Source of the DNA: Euryodendron excelsum
Lineage: Eukaryota; Streptophyta; Magnoliopsida; Ericales; Pentaphylacaceae
DNA: 64,000 bases
Direction of reading: 5' to 3'
NCBI GenBank assembly: GCA_033060915.1
Contig: CM065393.1
Coordinates: 6,824,501-6,888,500 of the forward strand
Below the pieces are notes generated by a model. It saw only the letters and a list, made by a program, of their open reading frames with translations, was not told the origin of the DNA and did not search any database. The position numbers and the translations under genes are program-made. Of the stretch, positions 45,780-57,517 are shown in pieces. Position 1 is the stretch's first letter. Each line of letters begins with the position of its first letter.

Positions 45780-47733
45780 TTTTTTTTTTTTTAATTGGCA
45801 AAGAGAAGGCTTTCCATTCAATTAATAAAGAAGGATAACAAGAGATGGCATCATTGAGATAGGAACACCCAAGCCAGACTAGAAAAGGGAGAAAAGATAC
45901 AAAATGAAGAAAGAGGGGAGGAAAGGAGGTTGGCAATGAACCAACTACCTCTACCTAGCAATGGATGAACGCCTAAGACATCTAACACCTACAATGTTGT
46001 GGATAAACTCCAGTGCACTGTAGTCAGTGATGCCCACTTTAGCTTTTGTCAAAATGTGAGATGGATCTTAATTAAGTGTATAGTTTCTTACCAATCGAGA
46101 GAGTTGCCTTTGAAAATAATGTCATTCCTTAACAGTCAGATATTCCAAATTATAGCAATGAAAAGAGCTTTCTAAATGGACTTTTCCAAGCCAAACAATT
46201 TGATATCATACCACCAAATGGCTAGATCTACTAGATTGAAGGAAGAAATCCATTAAATACCCCACCAGTTAAGGATGGAGGACCAGATGAGCCATGTAGT
46301 TTTGCACCTAAGTAATAAATGATCAGAGCTCTCACCTTCCTCCTCACAGAGAGCACACCTTGTACTAGAGTTTGGAGGCAAGATACCCCTATGTTTTAGT
46401 AAATCTATAGTGCATATCTTCCTTTGGAGAGCTAACCGTCCAAAAATCTGAATTTTAAGAGGAGCTGCATTTTTCCATACAAACTTATTAATGCATAATG
46501 GAACATCCAACTTGTTTTGGAATGATTTGCAGAAGGAACTGATTGAGTATATATTAGAGGACTCTGCTTTCTAGGATAAGAAGTCACATTTCTCTGGGAT
46601 TAAAGAAGAGGGATTGAGCAAATGAATAAGCCTTTTAAGGTCCTCAAATCCCCAGGTTCTGAGATCCCTTTTGAAACTTAGATTCCAACTGGTTGAGCCA
46701 TCATTCTGAACCTCACTCACATCCCTAATAAGCTCCTATTGATTGAGTGATAGAGAATAAAGTTTGGGGAATAGATCACAGAGCAGTCTCTGTTCCTATC
46801 CTTGTGAGATCCAAGGCTCATGCCAAAACTGAGTGGCATTTCCAGAACCCAAGCAAATATGAAGATTTTCAAAGGAAAAGCTTGTTAATTCATTGTTAAC
46901 ATATCTTGTTTTAATGATTCATTTCTAGATGGCAAAAGATTTTATAGAGATAACTGCATAGGGGAGCCATCTTAGCATACCAGGTTGTACTTGCTACATA
47001 TCAATCTCCTCCAGAAGACATCTCTTTTTGTGCCAAATCTCCACCACCATTTAGAGAGTAGAGCAACATCTATTAGTTGATTAGGCTTGATGCCCAGACC
47101 TGCATTCTCTCTATTTAGAGTGACCTTTCCCCACTTAAATAGTTATACCTTCTTCTTTCTAGAACTGTCTCTCTATAGGAATCCCCTCATTAGTTTTTCA
47201 ATTGTATTTCTAACATTGGTAGGCATCTTGAAAAGGAAAAGGAAATATAAAGGTAAACTGGCTAGAGCAGATTTCAGCAATGTGATTCTTCCTCCAATTG
47301 ATAACTGTGATGTTTTCTAGCTTGAGAGTTTATGTCTAAATCCGTCTATGACACCTTTCCAATCTTTCATATGGCATTGAGAGGTTCCTACTGGCATGCC
47401 AAGGTAGAGAAGAGAGAGCTTTCCAGTGCTGCAACTAAATAAGCTTGCTATTCACTTCTAGAAGTTTCCATTACTCACCACACCATACACACTACTCTTA
47501 AGAAAGTTGATTTTGAGAAAGAAGTTCATAACATCTTAGAATCCTTTTGAGGTTCATTAGTTCATTCAGGTTAGCAGCACTAAAACAAATTGTGTCATCT
47601 GCATATTGAAACTGAAGAAGATGAACTTTATCTCGGCCAATTTTGATCCCACTCATTAGATTGAGTAGATAGCTCTGTTAAGCAGTATATTGAGTCCTTC
47701 TGCAGTAATTATGAATAAAAAGGGTGAAATGGA

Positions 47734-49265
47734 TGTTGACTCCATGCCTTGATTTTAATGATAACTAAACCTTGTATTATCTTACTAATGATTTTAATTA
47801 GTTTGCAGAACAATAAGAGATAAGTCTTAGACTTAAAGTTGAGTAAATATCAAAGTGGGATGCATAACTAGCTAAGGATAAGCAATGGACCAAAATAGAA
47901 AAATAGCACCTATTCAACAAATCAATCCAATTATTTGAATTCGAAGAGATTGAGGTGCTCAAGGAAGATACATTGGAGACTCAAAAAGGAGGTCTTGAAG
48001 GTATCAAAGGTTGTTCAAGTTTAATCAACAAGAAGAGGAATTCAATTATAGATAAGTAATAAAGAGGAATGACATCTACTCAAATATCAATCCATTGAAT
48101 TAATTTCGAAGAGATTGAAGGTGTTCTAAGAAGAAATCATCAAGCTTTGGAAGGATACATTGAAATCTCAAATAGAAGAGTTTGAAGGCATCATGATCAT
48201 TCAAGAAGAAGAATTCAATCTAAAATAGAATTGGAGCTCTTTCAATTAACATAATTATTTGAAGATCATTGTAAAAGTTTCTTGATACCCCAAAGAGAAG
48301 ATCTCTTGAGAAGCTCGAAGTATTTGAAGTAAAATTGGCCAAGTAAAGTAAAGAAGGCTATGCCTGGGTTCAATGAGCTGACACATGAAGACAGAGGGTA
48401 AGATTTAAAAAATGCATCTGCAGGTGCCGACACATGGTTTTGATGTGTCGACACATGAAGGCCAGTGACCAACTACAGCATGATGTATCGACACATGGTT
48501 TTGAGGTGTCGACACATGAAGGCCAGTGACCAATGCCAGCATGATGTGTCAACACATAAAATACAGGTGTCAATACCTGGGCACTAACGGCTATATTTTT
48601 AAATGTTATATTGGTCTGAACTTGTATTAAATGAAGCCCCAACTACCTCCAACGGCTGAAATTGATTAAGGGTTTTATATACAAGACTCTAAAGGCATTT
48701 ATGGACAAGAGATACAACATTCCTCTGATCATTGAGTTGAAAATTCTTTCAACTTTTGAAAATTCTCCTTGTCTTCAATAGTTGGCATTTAGTAAGCTAT
48801 TCAATTCTCATCTATTCTTCATAGAGAGTGTGTACTTCAATTATATTTTTTACTTGTGAGTTAGAGTTTGAGTGTTCTCTAGTTCAAGAAAAACACTTGT
48901 GTAAGTTTGAGAAATCTTGGACAAAATTCTTGAAACATTAGAGCTTAGGTGTAAGCTTCAAGGAGAGTGAGCTAGACACTTTAACTAGCCTCCATCTTGT
49001 AATTGGATATTGTATAGTGGAAGAGGACTTCAAGGGAATCTTAGGGTGAGGAAGTAGACCACAAGTTGTGGTTGAACCTCAGTAATTCTTAGTGTTTCTT
49101 TTTATGCTTTGCTTTCACTTCTTGCTTGATTATATTGCATTGCATAAACCTTGAGTTACTATTATATTGCTTAGATTAATTTTAAATTAGTTTTAACTGT
49201 AATTAGTTTTGAAAAATCCAATTCACCCCCCCCCCCCCCCTCTGGGGTTGCTTTTTGGGCCAACA
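47734..49265 (+). mobile_element. Solo LTR, Sirevirus-like, inside LINE RT
   Basis: Starts TGTTGACTCCATGCCTTGATTTT and ends TTTTGGGCCAACA, closely like the ends of the full Sirevirus (TGTTGAGTCAATGCCTTGATTTT, GGGCCAACA). The flanks ATGGA (47729-47733) and ATAGA (49266-49270) are a TSD with one mismatch. It has a palindrome cluster (48370-48600) and a TTTTATATACAAG box at about 48673-48685. There is no internal region. The body is too divergent from the 17729 LTR to be the same family. Confidence 0.88.
48370..48600 (+). repeat. GTGTCGACACATG palindrome cluster
   Basis: The word TGTCGACACATG or a near variant (GCCGACACATG, GTATCGACACATGG, GTCAACACAT) occurs about seven times, paired with GAAGGCCAGTGACCA units. 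TGTCGACA is a perfect palindrome. It lies about 70-300 bp upstream of the putative TATA at 48673. Confidence 0.8.
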
Positions 49266-50642
49266 ATAGAATCACCTTACCATAGGCCTCTTTTCACTTT
49301 AAGTTCATTGGTTGGGGAGCCATCGACTAAAATTGAGACTCTAGCAAAAGATACACATTCTTTGATCCAAGAGCACCATGTACTGCAAAAACCCATTTTT
49401 TCCATCAACAATATCAAGAAGTCCTAGTTCAAAGTGTCAAAGGCTTTCTGAAAGTCTAGTTTCAGTGCAACTCCTTTAAACTTCCTTATTTTCTAGTCAT
49501 GTAAAACTTCACTAGCAATAAGAATCCCATCTGAAATATTCCTTCCTCTGATAAATGCATTTTGAGCAACATCAACTACCTCACCCATTACTAATTTTAG
49601 CCTATTATCTAAGCATTTGACAAGAAACTGATATATGGAACCTATCAAGCTAACAGGCCTATAATGATTCAAGGATTAAGGACCTTCCACTTTAAGTACC
49701 AAGGCAATGAATGAAGAATTTAGTCCCTTTGTTAATTTACCATTTGATTGAAACTCTAAAAAAAAGGCTATTACCTCTGGTTTCAGGAGATTCCAAAATT
49801 TCTTGATAAAATTAAAGTTGAAACCATCAGGTCCTAGAGCTTTTCCTCCTTCACAGCTACTTAAAGCTTGGAAAAAAAATGAATTTGAAAAAATCATGAG
49901 CTTCTTTCTTAATACTGCTTGGATTAGAGATTAAATAGCCATTCTTAATCACAAAGCCAATGTACGTAGTTCTTTTTTAATCTTCTATTTGCTGAAGCAT
50001 GAAAAAAACTGGTATTTGCATCACCCTTTGCAGCCAGAGCATCCTAGATTTTTTTCTGTGTAGGCTCTTAGCTTCTCTATAGGCTTTCCAAAGCTTTCCC
50101 ACTAGCTTTCTTTTGTCCCTTTTGGTTTATGTTGTTGGCATCATCCTCAATAAGCTTGTCCACCTTAGCAACCTCACCCTCTAAGTGGCTAACCTTTTCA
50201 AGATGTTACCATACATCTCAGAGTTCCAAGATTTGATTCTAGTTTTGATGGCTTGCAGTTTTTTTTATTAAGACAAAACCTACCCAACCATTGAAGGAAG
50301 AATCCTTCCACTCCTTATGGATTACATCCTTAAAAGATTTCTTGTGAACCAGGTGTCAGATTCTAAAATGCTTAGGACCCAATCTACTTCTTCATCTAAT
50401 AAGGGTGTAAGGCTATGATCAGAAAGAAGTCTTGGGAGACCCCACTGAGAACACTTGAAACTTTGTAGCTAGTTATTGCATACCAGAAATCTGTCCAACT
50501 TGCTCCAAATTTCTTTGTTTTGATTGTTGGACCAAGTAAACCTTTTAACAATCAAAGGCAAGTCTAGAACCTTTACTTCTTCCAAAACTTGCTTGAATTT
50601 TTTCATCCCAGTGCTAATTCCGATGCAACTTATCCTTCCATG

Positions 50643-51040
50643 TACAAGCAAATTAGATATATCACTTGTTTCTTCTTCCTTTATTTTTTATTTTTAACAA
50701 CAGCACGTTTATGGGCTCATTTGCTTCAGATTATTTGGGTTGATTTAACTAACATTTGTATTAATTAATTAAATCTCGTTCTAGCAAGTAACGGTGGCGT
50801 GACACATTCACCATATCATAACCTTCTTTTTTTATTTATTTATTTATTGGTAACTGGGTGTCTAAGTCAACTTGCGCGTACCTTGACTAATCCCGAGGTT
50901 TGTAAAGCCCCCACGTTCCACACAAATCAGGTAATTACAAGGCCAAAGGCCTTAAGAGAACTCTTGACATAACTTTTTAATTGCCTTCATCCTTTGCAAA
51001 TTCATGATTAGAGAATAAAGAGAGAGAGAGAGAGAGAGAA

Positions 51041-51073
<33 letters not shown>

Positions 51074-51193
51074 TCTTAATAAACGCTAATCAAACAAACC
51101 TTAATGTTTTCTGTGAAGAAGAGAAAGATTCTTAACAACCACTAACCAAACAAACTTTAATATTTTCAGCCCTTAAATCTGCTACGATGGGGC
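50643..51193 (+). repeat. DEFL cluster flank, cut by the Athila insertion
   Basis: 50643-50780 continues the spacer copy interrupted by the LINE. 50780-51190 matches the DEFL 5' region of units 1 and 2: GGTGGCGTGACACATTCA, then CCTTCATCCTTTGCAAATTCATG, an AG/AAG microsatellite (51018-51072), and AATCTTAATAAACGCTAATCAAAC. The match stops at the Athila LTR at 51194, so a further DEFL gene may lie beyond the window. Confidence 0.6.
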
Positions 51194-51380
51194 TGATTGT
51201 ACTCTAAAAAGTACAATCCGAGTTCCTAATTGTAAGATATTGTTAGTAATTATTTATATATTATTTATATTTTTAATGTAAAATTAGTTTTCTTTTACGT
51301 TTTTGTGTTTTGTGCAAATTTAAAGCCAAAACTGAGCAAAATAAAGCCAACAGGCACACAGACATTAATTTAAGTATTAA

Positions 51381-51419
<39 letters not shown>

Positions 51420-51459
51420 GTGTGTAATATTATATTATATTATATAATATAGGTGTGTG

Positions 51460-51506
<47 letters not shown>

Positions 51507-52953
51507 GTAGCATATATAATATAAATGTATATGTGTGCAAGTGTGCAGGTCGAAACGGGTGGTGAATTGAAAGAAATCAAGTGATTGAATTGGATAAGGA
51601 CTTGCCAACATTATATTGAAATGGGCGAGTTTGGCGACTGACACGGAAAGAAAGAAAAAAAATAATAGGGGTCTGTTTTCTTCCTTAGAAGTAGATTTTC
51701 AGTTAGTTTGTTAATAGTTTTTCAATCAGTTAATTTTTCATTTCAGTTTTTTCTTTAGCATTATTCTACAATAATAAACCTTTTATTTACAAAGTCATTT
51801 CATTTAAAGTCAAGTCTTTTTAATATTATGAGTAGAGTAGCTAGTTTTATTCTTAGAGTCAATTGTGAAGATTACTAGACGGCATTAGGATGATCAATTA
51901 AGGTTTGTCTTTCCATTCCAAATTTACTCGAAAACTTAGTGTTTTTACACACGTTTGGTATATTACATACATGGGCACAGGCACGTATATTTTATGCATG
52001 TAATGGTTACGTGTATTGTAAGCAAGTTTAGAATAGTTTTAGTGTACATGTAGAGTAGATATTGGTTTACTCTATGTTAATCAGAGGCTTATATATTTTA
52101 TGCGGGCCCTCAGTCTATTATGTTTTTATGCTCAAATCTCTAGTAAAGACCTAAGACTTTTAATTTTAATATGGAATGGATTGCTTTTATATTCTTGATA
52201 ATTAAAATCTAGATGCTTTTGAAAACTTAGGCTTTTAATTATTTTATAATACCTTCTACCTTGACAAACTAGTCGGTATATACAAATCGATGGTGAGGGT
52301 CTTCGATAATAATTGAATAAATATCTAGCTAGAACCTTTGAAAATATGTGCCTTTAATTATGCTTGTTACACTTATGCCCTGACAAAGTATTAACAAGTG
52401 TTTATGAGTCGATGGTGAGGGTTTCATGATTTTAACTAAAAAATATTCTAATATTTTCTTATCATTGAATATTTTCATTTGTTGGTTTATGAGACTCAGG
52501 GGGCCAAACAATTGACAGATAGTAAGCCTGTATTGATCAATCTCAAGAAAGTCAAGTAATCGAATCAATTGGATCCATGGTCATTTTTAATCTGTTTATT
52601 TTGCAGCCTAATTTAACAACCAACAAACATCTCAAAACAAAAAAATTTTCCTTTGGTTACTATTTTCTATAGCATTTGCCCAATTATTGTCAACAATGGG
52701 TGAAATTTGAATTGGTTAGTTTAGCTTTCAACTTAAGTCATTTGCGACGCTTCTGTGTCTAACATAGCTTAGTCGATATCTAACCCATTACCTGGGATGA
52801 ATTATAGCACCTACAATCTCTAACTGTGACGTTTCACATGATTTAATATTCCATTTTCTATGGATCGACCCTAATCTTACATGGTTATTATTAACTGTTA
52901 TTTCGCCATACTTGCACTTGGGTGTTTAGATTACTATATTCTAGGTGTAGACA
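51194..52953 (+). repeat. Athila 5' LTR
   Basis: 1760 bp, from TGATTGTACTC to GGTGTAGACA. Contains long (TA)n and (TG)n microsatellites (51385-51412, 51455-51505), also present in the 3' LTR at the window end. Confidence 0.8.
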
Positions 52954-52962
52954 AATAATTTT

Positions 52963-52980
52963 TAGCGCCGTTGCTAGAGA
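52963..52980 (+). other. Athila primer-binding site, mutated
   Basis: TAGCGCCGTTGCTAGAGA, ten bases after the LTR. It differs at four positions from the usual tRNA-Asp-complementary site; all four differences are G-to-A or C-to-T. Confidence 0.75.
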
Positions 52981-53803
52981 ATGGCTTAATTAAATTATGT
53001 GAAAATAAATAATAAATAATAAATAATAACTGTGGAGTTAGGACATATGATTGTATTTTTGCTTTGTTTCATTGCTAACTTATATATTTGTATATATTTA
53101 GTTCGTTTTCATTTATTTTATTTTATTTTATTTTTTCGTTGTGGTTAACCTCTTTGGTCATCATACTCGCTTATTGTTGGACAAAGTTAGCCAAGTTGGT
53201 TACCATATTTTCTGTTTTTATTTTTTATCTAACTCATTTAACTCATCTAATTGATCTAACTTATTAACTATTTACTAACTCACTAACTCTTTACTAACGT
53301 TTTATTAACGGGCTCATTTTTGTTTCTTTTGTTGTTTTTGTGTGCAAGTATTTTAGTTTACTATTGTAATCTTTTATTTTTAGCGTTTTGTTGTGTTGTT
53401 GTTTTGGGAAGAGTTAGTGTATGTCTTCATTCCCTATAGGGTACTTACACTTTTATGTCAAACTACATTAGAGATATGCATGATCGATTGGTAAAAGTTG
53501 ACCTGTTTCATGATCTTCGTCCCACATACCATACTCTTTCCCCATCTAAGTCTCATATTCTGAGTATTCAGTTAGGTAATTGAGGTTCTATTCCAATGGA
53601 AGAGGAGACAATTCCTACTCCCGAGATTCCCAACCCAATAAATCCAAACAATGAGACTAATGGAGGGAGTATCCATGGTGACAGAACAATTCCTCACCAT
53701 ATATCTCTTAGAGATTATTTGATTCCTGCTAAGCAAGCCCGTACTTCTTGCATAGTTTTTCCTGCGCATCACACAGCGATGACTTTAAAGTCATGAATGA
53801 TCC

Positions 53804-56021
53804 TGTTGGTCCAATAGGCAACCCAAGAGGGGGGTGAATTGGGTTTTTCGAATATTAATGCAAGTTAAGATTAATTAAAATTAATCTAAAAAATATAGCA
53901 GAGGTTAATCTATGTGCAAAGCAATGTTATCAATAGAAGTAAAGAAAACAGAGCAATAGAAGAGCGACACAGATTTACCGAGGTTCAACCACAAACCGTG
54001 GTCTACGTCCTCACCCCAAGACCTCCTTGAAGTCTTCTTCCACTGTGTAATCACCTATTACAAGATGGGCTGCTGATTGACAAAGTGCTTAGCTCACTCT
54101 ACAAGAACTCCTCACCAAGCTCTTCAATTCCCAAGTAGTTTTGTCCAAGCTCCACTCAAACTTTACAAGAGTTTTGCTTTACACAAGAGAACTCTCAAAC
54201 TCTCAGTTACAAGTGTATAGGAGTATACAATTCACAAACAAACTCTCTAGCAAGAGTAGATTTATAATCAAAGCTCACTCAAGAATAAAACAGGAAGAAT
54301 GTTCAGGAATATCAGGTTGATCAGTGATTCTTGTCTATTGTTGTTTCTTCCTCTTGATTCTTGTATATAAATGCAGTTAGAGGCTAGTATATATACCCTT
54401 GCATTCATTTCATCCGTTGGAGGTGGTTGGGTATCATTAATGCGCGTCCAGTCCGTTATAACGTTAAGAAAAATAGCCATTATAACAGAGGGAGTCGGCT
54501 CCATTTTTTGTGGTGTCGACACTTCCTGCTTCTGCATTTACCAAATGATATTCACTGAGTTCATGAGTCCCCTCTTCATGTTGATGAGGCGACTCCTTCT
54601 TCATCTGTCTTCTTCATATTTGGCTTCTGCTGTCATGAGGCGACACTTCTGCTTCAGGCGTCCACTTATTGATCATTTAAACTTCAAGCATTTTGCTTCT
54701 GCTACCAGGAGGCGACACTTCATCTTTATGTGTCCGCTCATTAATCATCTTATCTTCAAGCCTTGGCGTCTGTCTCCATGAGGCGACATTTTATTACAAT
54801 GTGTCCACTCATTGCCTACTTGGTCTCCAGGCTTTTTGCTTCTGTGTGCAAGAGGCGACACCTCATTTCCATGAGTCCCCTCTTTGTTCAATTTGTCTCC
54901 AGGCCTTTTTGCGTTTGTGATCAGGAGGCGACTCCTCATTTTCATGAGTCCCCTCATTGCCCAATTTGTCTTCAGACCTTTTACGTCTGTGATCAGGAGG
55001 CAACTCCTCATTTCCATAAGTCCCCTCATTGCCCAGAATTCAGCTTTCAGATTTCTATTGATCAAGCTTATCAAAGCACTGGTATAAGAACTTCAAAGAG
55101 TATGTCTTTGGAGTATGATGATCAATCAAATCTTCCTAACTCATCAAAGTTAACGTCTATTCAATTTTGGATTGAATCAATCATTGGATGTTGATCTTCT
55201 TCTTGAATCTCAAACTGTCAAAGCTTCATTTGATCAAAGCTGAACTTTTCTTCTTCATTTGCAAAGCTCCTTCTATCATTGTAGGATATCTTCTTCAATG
55301 CCAATCTTCCTCAATTGTGTGAAGCTTCACAATGCTTCAAATCTGATTTGCTTTCTTTCATAGCAATTCTTCATTATTCATTAAAGATCACTTTACTGAG
55401 ACCATTGCAGACTAGATGAAATCTATTCACACATCTAATCTTCATTGATCCTTTATATTGTAGAAGAATTCTTCACTTAGATTCCATGTAGAGATCAGAT
55501 ATTTATTGTGAGCCATCTTCTCAGCAACTTCAATCACATTGTCTTGAATTAGTCTTTAGCATACCAGATGAAATCATCTCTTGAGCATTTTTCAAATTCT
55601 TCAACAACCAATACATCTTCAACTAAGCATTGCACCTCTTCAACTGATCTTCGCAAATTCTGATAAAGTCTTTAGTCTGGTGCAAATCAGTCTTCATTAA
55701 AACTATGCACACTTGAAAGAAGCTTTAATTGAACACCTTCAATATCTTCGAATGTAAGACATTTGCTTGAAGTAGAGATAGACATCTTTTTCCAGTTTAG
55801 TTCATTGCATAGCCCTTTGAATTCATTGCTTGCTTTTTGAACTTGTTGTGCATTCTTCTTGACATGTATTAGACTTAATATTCATCTTTAAGTCTTAGTT
55901 ATGAGCTTCGTTAATCTACACACTAAGTAGATTCATTAGTAACATAACACAAGGTTTAGTTATCATCAAAATCAATATGGAAATTAACCTTGAGTCAACA
56001 AGGATCAACCTTGACTCAACA
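53804..56021 (-). mobile_element. Solo LTR, Sirevirus-like, minus strand, in Athila gag
   Basis: Plus-strand ends TGTTGGTCCAATAGGCAACCC and GACTCAACA are the inverse of Sirevirus LTR ends. TSD GATCC is perfect (53799-53803 and 56022-56026). A repeat cluster lies at 54490-55030, and a minus-strand ATTTATATACAAG box at about 54359-54372 matches the box of the 47734 LTR. The ORFs inside are repeat translations. Length 2218 bp. Confidence 0.88.
54490..55030 (-). repeat. GAGGCGACTCCTCAT / ATGAGTCCCCTC repeat cluster
   Basis: About seven units of 60-110 bp, each with AGGCGACAC or AGGCGACTCC, then CATTT, then GAGTCCCCTC or GTCCACTCATT, then TTGTCTCCAGGC. The pair GGAGTCGCC/GGCGACTCC and the first unit GTGTCGACAC are palindromic. 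Situated upstream (minus strand) of the putative TATA at 54359-54372. Confidence 0.75.
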
Positions 56022-57517
56022 GATCCAACTGATAAATCTATTCCATAGTTTAGATTTGGAAAAACCATATCAACATATAAACGACTTTGAGAACGTCTAC
56101 TCAATGTTCTTTAATAACTCTTATCCAAGGGAAGTAGTACTTCTGAAACTCTTCCTATTTTCTTTCAAAGACAAGGCCAAGACATGGTTTAATTCATTGA
56201 GGCCTAGGCCTATTCATTATTGGCAATATCTTCAAATGAAGTTCTTAAAAAGTTCTTCCCTGATCATAAAACCGAGGCAATTCGTCGCCAAATCTCTTAG
56301 TTTGCTCCTATGGTTGGTGAATCGTTCTTCTAATGTTGGGAGAGGTTCAAGGATTTGCTAAATGCTTGTCTACATCACGGATTCACAAATGGCATGTCAT
56401 AAATACTTTCTATTCATCATTGACCCCACAACTTAAGCACTTCGTTGAGTCTTTGTGCGTTTGGACTTTGTATGACAAAGATCCCGTTGAGGCATATGAC
56501 TATTTTGATTACTTAGCAAACCTTGCTAGAGACTGGGGCATAAGTGGGACCCAGAATCCTGAATCTAAGCCTAGGGTAACATTTCAGCTCAATGAAATAG
56601 ATGATTTGAATACTAAAGTTACTGCACTTACCCGAAAAGTATAGGCTATAGAGTCTTAAAAAGTCAATGTTATGAATAGTCAGTCTCCCAAAGAAGAAAA
56701 TTGTTTAATGTGTGGCATACTGGATCATGACACTGCTGCATGTCCAATTATACTTAAGGATTTACATGGCCAAGCCAATGCGATTGGCCAATATCAAGTT
56801 ATGTATAATGACCAACGAGTTGGGAGAAACCCTTTCTCGAGCACATACAACCCTGGATGGAAAAATCATCCAAATTTTGGGTGGAGAAATGAAGGACTTT
56901 TGAACTCTCAAGCATTCCAATGAGGGCCTCAAAACTCTCAACCTTTTCAACCACAATCTATTCAACCTTTCCAACCCCAACCCATTCCATATCTACCTCC
57001 TCATAGGAATCTATTAAAAGACAATGTGTACCAATTGGCCAATGATATGAAAGGGGTGAATAATAGGGTAGATTGGCAAGAGAAGGTGTTAGATCAACAC
57101 ATTAGATTATTGGAAGACATAGCAAAGCAAATGTCTACTTTAACACAAGCTTTGACCCACTAAGTGTCAGGGAGATTTCCAACTCAACTCCAACCAAATC
57201 CAAATCCCAATAAGCAAGTGAACATGACTGAAGAAAGGACTGATCCTCAATCTAGTCATGAACAAGCCCAATCTATCACAACCTTAAGAAGTAGTAAGAT
57301 CATCGATAAAACCATTTCATCTACGAAAGGCGCCCTTAAGGATAGAGATGAGGGGAAAGGAGTTAAAAGAGAGTAAAAGAGAGAAAAAGATGAGGAAGGG
57401 AGAGAGAAAAATAAAAGTGAGAAAGAGAAAAATGAAGTTGAGCCAATCTTAGAGCCAAGGAAACCGTTTGAAGGAAAGGGCATTAATGTTAAGAAATATG
57501 CATCATTTCCTCATAGG

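Larger units (their letters stand above)
45780..50642 (-). mobile_element. 5'-truncated L1-type LINE, with a nested solo LTR
   Basis: Poly(T) at 45780-45792 is the poly(A) tail of a minus-strand element. The right limit is set by comparison: sequence like 43439-43530 resumes at about 50643. On the minus strand the order is the end of the AP endonuclease (near 50640-50470, TWSNNQNKEIWSKLDRFL), the RT (49897-47600) and the zinc-binding domain (46510-46253). The truncated 5' end inside the endonuclease is usual for LINEs. Total without the nested LTR is about 3.3 kb. A clear TSD was not found. Confidence 0.82.
46253..50651 (-). pseudogene. LINE ORF2 remains: endonuclease, RT, zinc domain
   Basis: RT begins with GKALGPDGFNFNFIKKFW and, beyond the nested LTR, continues with SPFLFI and the catalytic YADD near 47600. 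It ends with the zinc-binding RT domain (PLKIQIFGRLAL, CALCEEEGESSDHLLLRC). The frame is interrupted by many stops and by a solo LTR that falls exactly within the conserved GD-SP motif. It would have copied LINE RNA at nicked target DNA. It is not functional now. Confidence 0.8.
53596..57430 (+). pseudogene. Athila gag, split by a solo LTR
   Basis: N-terminal part at 53596-53803 includes HHISLRDYLIPAKQ. Insertion of a 2.2 kb LTR follows, and gag resumes at 56022 with IQLINLFHSLDLEKPY and HINDFE. The capsid region goes to about 56640 (WHVINTFYSSLTPQLK, EAYDYFDYLA). A CCHC knuckle CLMCGILDHDTAAC lies near 56703, then TYNPGW and a Lys/Glu-rich linker (57340-57430). Frame breaks occur near 56270-56340, with stops at 56642 and 57380. 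Gag forms the virus-like particle in active elements. Confidence 0.8.

Noticed and set aside
54371..55194. Two 136-143 codon Cys/His-rich ORFs
   Set aside because: They are translations of the GAGGCGAC repeat in the solo LTR. The Cys/His pattern follows the DNA repeat unit, not a protein domain.
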